A stretch of 64,000 bases of DNA, taken from contig JAJDCD010000010.1 of assembly GCA_029261035.1 (NCBI GenBank), forward strand, positions 78,612 to 142,611, given 5' to 3'. A program made the translations under genes and the position numbers. The stretch comes from Candidatus Omnitrophota bacterium (GTDB lineage: Bacteria > Omnitrophota > Omnitrophia > Omnitrophales > JACROU01). How positions within the stretch are numbered: position 1 is the stretch's first letter; every line of letters starts with the position of its first letter. Below are positions 61,997-64,000 of the stretch, piece by piece. The notes below the pieces were generated by a model. That model saw only the letters and a list, made by a program, of their open reading frames with translations, did no database searches and was not told where the DNA came from.

Positions 61997-62881
61997 CTAC
62001 TTACCGCTATGAACTAAAACGCTCTTTAGGGTTTCCCCTATCGTCGCAGAACTTTTGGAAACACGCACTCCTGCTTTTTCAAGACGTGCAATTTTATCTT
62101 CTGCTTTTCCACTTCCTCCAGAAATGATAGCACCCGCGTGTCCCATTCTTTTTCCAGGAGGAGCTGTAACGCCTGCAATAAAAGCGACAACCGGTTTATT
62201 AAATTCTTTCTCAATATATTCTGCCGCTTGCTCTTCTGCGGTTCCTCCAATTTCTCCAATAACAATAACAGCATCTGTTTCCGAATCTTCTTTAAACAAC
62301 TTTAAGCAATCAATAAAACTCATTCCATGAACAGGATCACCGCCAATACCAATACAAGTAGATTGTCCTAGACCCAATTCACTCACTTGCCAAACTGCTT
62401 CATAAGTCAAAGTACCACTTCGAGATATAATACCAATTCTGCCCTTTTTGTGGATGTATCCTGGCATGATTCCAATCTTACACTCCTCTGGAGTAATTAT
62501 ACCTGGGCAATTGGGCCCAATCAAATAGACGTCTGGATAAGCCTTTAGAAACTGCTTTACGGCAACCATATCTAGAGGAGGAATTCCCTCTGTAATCGTA
62601 ACAATTAACTTAATACCAGCCTTAGTAGCTTCAATCATAGCGTCCTTACAAAATGCAGCTGGAACGTAAATCACCGTCGCATTTGCTCCTGTTTGATCTA
62701 CGGCTTCTTGAACTGTATTAAAGACAGGAACCCCTTCAGCTTCTTGCCCTCCTTTTCCTGGAGTCACACCCCCTACGAGCTGAGTTCCATACTCTAACAT
62801 TTGTTTTGCATGAAATCTTCCTGCGGATCCCGTAATTCCCTGCACAATTAACTTTGTATCTTTATTCACTAAAATAGACAC
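61997..62881 (-). CDS. sucD: Succinyl-CoA synthetase alpha subunit, 294 aa
   Basis: It catalyses succinyl-CoA + ADP (or GDP) + Pi to succinate + CoA + ATP (or GTP) with the beta subunit, in the TCA cycle. The CoA-binding start [19 protein letters not shown], then GGVTPGKGG (37-45), [26 protein letters not shown] and the phosphohistidine loop [11 protein letters not shown] (His248) are all present. The start is GTG 62881 ([10 protein letters not shown]...), preceded by AAAGGAAG. This matches the family's usual N-terminus and length, whereas an upstream in-frame ATG at 62944 would add an atypical extension. It follows sucC after a 253-bp gap holding an inverted repeat. Confidence 0.97.
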   Translation of the reverse strand: MSILVNKDTKLIVQGITGSAGRFHAKQMLEYGTQLVGGVTPGKGGQEAEGVPVFNTVQEAVDQTGANATVIYVPAAFCKDAMIEATKAGIKLIVTITEGIPPLDMVAVKQFLKAYPDVYLIGPNCPGIITPEECKIGIMPGYIHKKGRIGIISRSGTLTYEAVWQVSELGLGQSTCIGIGGDPVHGMSFIDCLKLFKEDSETDAVIVIGEIGGTAEEQAAEYIEKEFNKPVVAFIAGVTAPPGKRMGHAGAIISGGSGKAEDKIARLEKAGVRVSKSSATIGETLKSVLVHSGK

Positions 62882-62886
62882 GAGAA

Positions 62887-62894
62887 CTTCCTTT
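62887..62894 (-). promoter_or_regulatory. Shine-Dalgarno deciding the sucD GTG start
   Basis: On the minus strand AAAGGAAG is followed by five bases and then GTG at 62881. The spacing and the conserved SucD N-terminus favour this start over the ATG at 62944. Confidence 0.75.
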
Positions 62895-62980
62895 CGATAA
62901 TCGATTTCTAAATTTGAAATTTTAAAGTAAAAGCTAAAAACCATAATTGAAAAGTCAAAAGCATCTCCAAAATCTTCAAA

Positions 62981-63088
62981 CTGTCATTACGAGGCATTTG
63001 ACAATTGAGCCGCGGCAATCTCAGGAAAAGGAAATTCATTTATCTAAGATTGCCGCAACTCATTTATCGATGTCTCGCAATGATAGTC
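62981..63088. repeat. REP-like inverted repeat in the sucC-sucD gap
   Basis: The arm at 62981-63021 (containing gtcattacgagg and gcggcaatct) pairs with 63048-63088 read in reverse (tatcattgcgag...gcggcaatct) over about 40 bp with a few mismatches and a loop of roughly 26 bp. The core pattern cattgcgag...gcggcaatct matches a dispersed palindromic repeat seen in many bacterial genomes (from memory). It may stabilise or attenuate the sucC-sucD transcript; no transposase is nearby. Confidence 0.75.
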
Positions 63089-63134
63089 TTTCAAAATTCT
63101 TTAATTTTGATCTATGGTTTTTACTTTTTATTTT

Positions 63135-64000
63135 TTACTCTTTAATGGACGCAACGACCTTCTCCGATGCATCTTTTAAATCTTCTGCAGCAATAATAGA
63201 AATATTAGAACTCTTTAAAAGCTCTTTTCCTTTATCTACATTAGTCCCTTCCAGACGAACGACTAAAGGAACTTTCATATCCACTTCTTTCAAGGCTTCC
63301 AAGATTCCCTCTGCAATGACATCACACTTCATAATCCCACCAAAGATATTAACTAAGACTGCCTTGACTTGTGGGTCTTTTAAAATAATTTTAAATGCAA
63401 CTGCAACTTTTTCAGCAGTCGCACCTCCTCCTACATCTAAAAAGTTAGCAGGTTCTCCTCCTGCAAGCTTAATCAAATCCATCGTCGCCATTGCTAAGCC
63501 AGCACCATTAACCATACACCCAATATTTCCGTCTAAACCCACATAAGACAAATCATATTTTTGAGCTTCTAGTTCTCTAGGATCTTCTTCGCTTTCATCT
63601 CTTAATTCTAAAATCTCTTTATGACGAAAAAGACCATTGTCATCAAAATTAATTTTCGCATCTAAAAGAAGGAGCTTATTTTCCGGATTTACAATCAAAG
63701 GGTTTACCTCGACCAAAGAACAATCTTTTTCAACAAAAAACTTTGAAAGTTTAAAGATAATATCTGTTAATTGACTCCCCAATTCTTCCGATAGCCCTTG
63801 GGAAGAGATAAGATCTGAAGCTTGTTGCTTTGTCGGACCTTCTGTTGGATCAAAATGAAGATTAATAATTTTTTCAGGTGATGTTCTAGCTAATTCTTCA
63901 ATTTCCACACCGCCACTTGTTGAAAAAATAATACACGGAAGACCCTTTTCTCGATCTAATGTAATTCCGAGATACCACTCTTGTTCTATGTCAGCAAGTT
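63135..64000 (-). CDS. sucC: Succinyl-CoA synthetase beta subunit, C-terminal part (cut by right edge)
   Basis: Partner of SucD; it binds the nucleotide and supplies the ATP-grasp half of the enzyme. The window holds about 288 C-terminal codons, open at the right edge, beginning [18 protein letters not shown]. Family blocks are clear: [52 protein letters not shown] and the signature [17 protein letters not shown]. It ends in VASIKE and a TAA at 63135. The N-terminal ATP-grasp part and the start lie outside, so ADP versus GDP preference cannot be judged. Confidence 0.97.
   Translation of the reverse strand, partial: LADIEQEWYLGITLDREKGLPCIIFSTSGGVEIEELARTSPEKIINLHFDPTEGPTKQQASDLISSQGLSEELGSQLTDIIFKLSKFFVEKDCSLVEVNPLIVNPENKLLLLDAKINFDDNGLFRHKEILELRDESEEDPRELEAQKYDLSYVGLDGNIGCMVNGAGLAMATMDLIKLAGGEPANFLDVGGGATAEKVAVAFKIILKDPQVKAVLVNIFGGIMKCDVIAEGILEALKEVDMKVPLVVRLEGTNVDKGKELLKSSNISIIAAEDLKDASEKVVASIKE

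Noticed and set aside
62882-62944. ATG 62944 as the sucD start
   Set aside because: It would add 21 residues not found in the family; the GTG at 62881 has a good Shine-Dalgarno and gives the conserved SucD N-terminus.

Overview
The window is dominated by one enormous minus-strand gene. It starts at 53393 and is still open at position 1, which gives 17,797 complete codons with no in-frame stop and no frameshift seen. No rRNA, tRNA, CRISPR array or recognisable transposase was found. The DNA is AT-rich with ordinary bacterial Shine-Dalgarno and sigma70-type signals. A bacterium of the candidate phylum Omnitrophota is the best guess, because ORFs of tens of kilobases are a known trait of that group (from memory, not checked). 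The housekeeping genes present (sucC, sucD, a DUF2203 protein) do not fix the phylum.

Layout, left to right. At 1-53393 (-) is the giant gene. Read N to C (high to low coordinates) it encodes: a signal peptide; a Pro/Glu-rich linker; a YD/RHS-like beta region; a tandem array of 77 periods (3 of 79 aa, 69 of exactly 71 aa, 5 of 79 aa); more YD-like sequence with helical inserts; a long Ala/Gln/Tyr-rich helical region; another YD-like block; a hydrophobic stretch; a SecA-like SF2 motor module with Walker A, DEAH, SAT and QxxGRxRA motifs; alpha-helical repeats; four 92-93-aa coiled-coil repeats; a RadC/JAB-like HNHP...S..D site; a coiled coil; and a second, divergent SecA-like motor that is nearly complete at the left edge. 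At 53396-55441 (-) is a 681-aa secreted YD-like protein whose stop codon lies 2 nt before the giant gene's ATG, so the two form one translationally coupled operon with a good promoter at 55500-55528.

At 55743-59852 (+), transcribed divergently, is a 1369-aa envelope protein of unknown function built from an internal duplication, each half centred on a hydrophobic segment. Two hairpins, one long and nested, fill the gap to the next operon.

At 60149-64000 (-) is a metabolic operon in the order sucC (cut by the right edge), sucD, a circularly permuted ATP-grasp-like protein and a DUF2203 protein. A REP-like inverted repeat sits between sucC and sucD.

The left 59 kb therefore looks like an envelope or secretion locus (giant secreted protein, small secreted companion, membrane protein), and the right 4 kb is ordinary metabolism. 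The most unusual feature is a signal-peptide-bearing giant protein that carries two ATP-dependent translocase-like motor modules, a possible metallo-isopeptidase site and an indel-free 71-residue repeat array.
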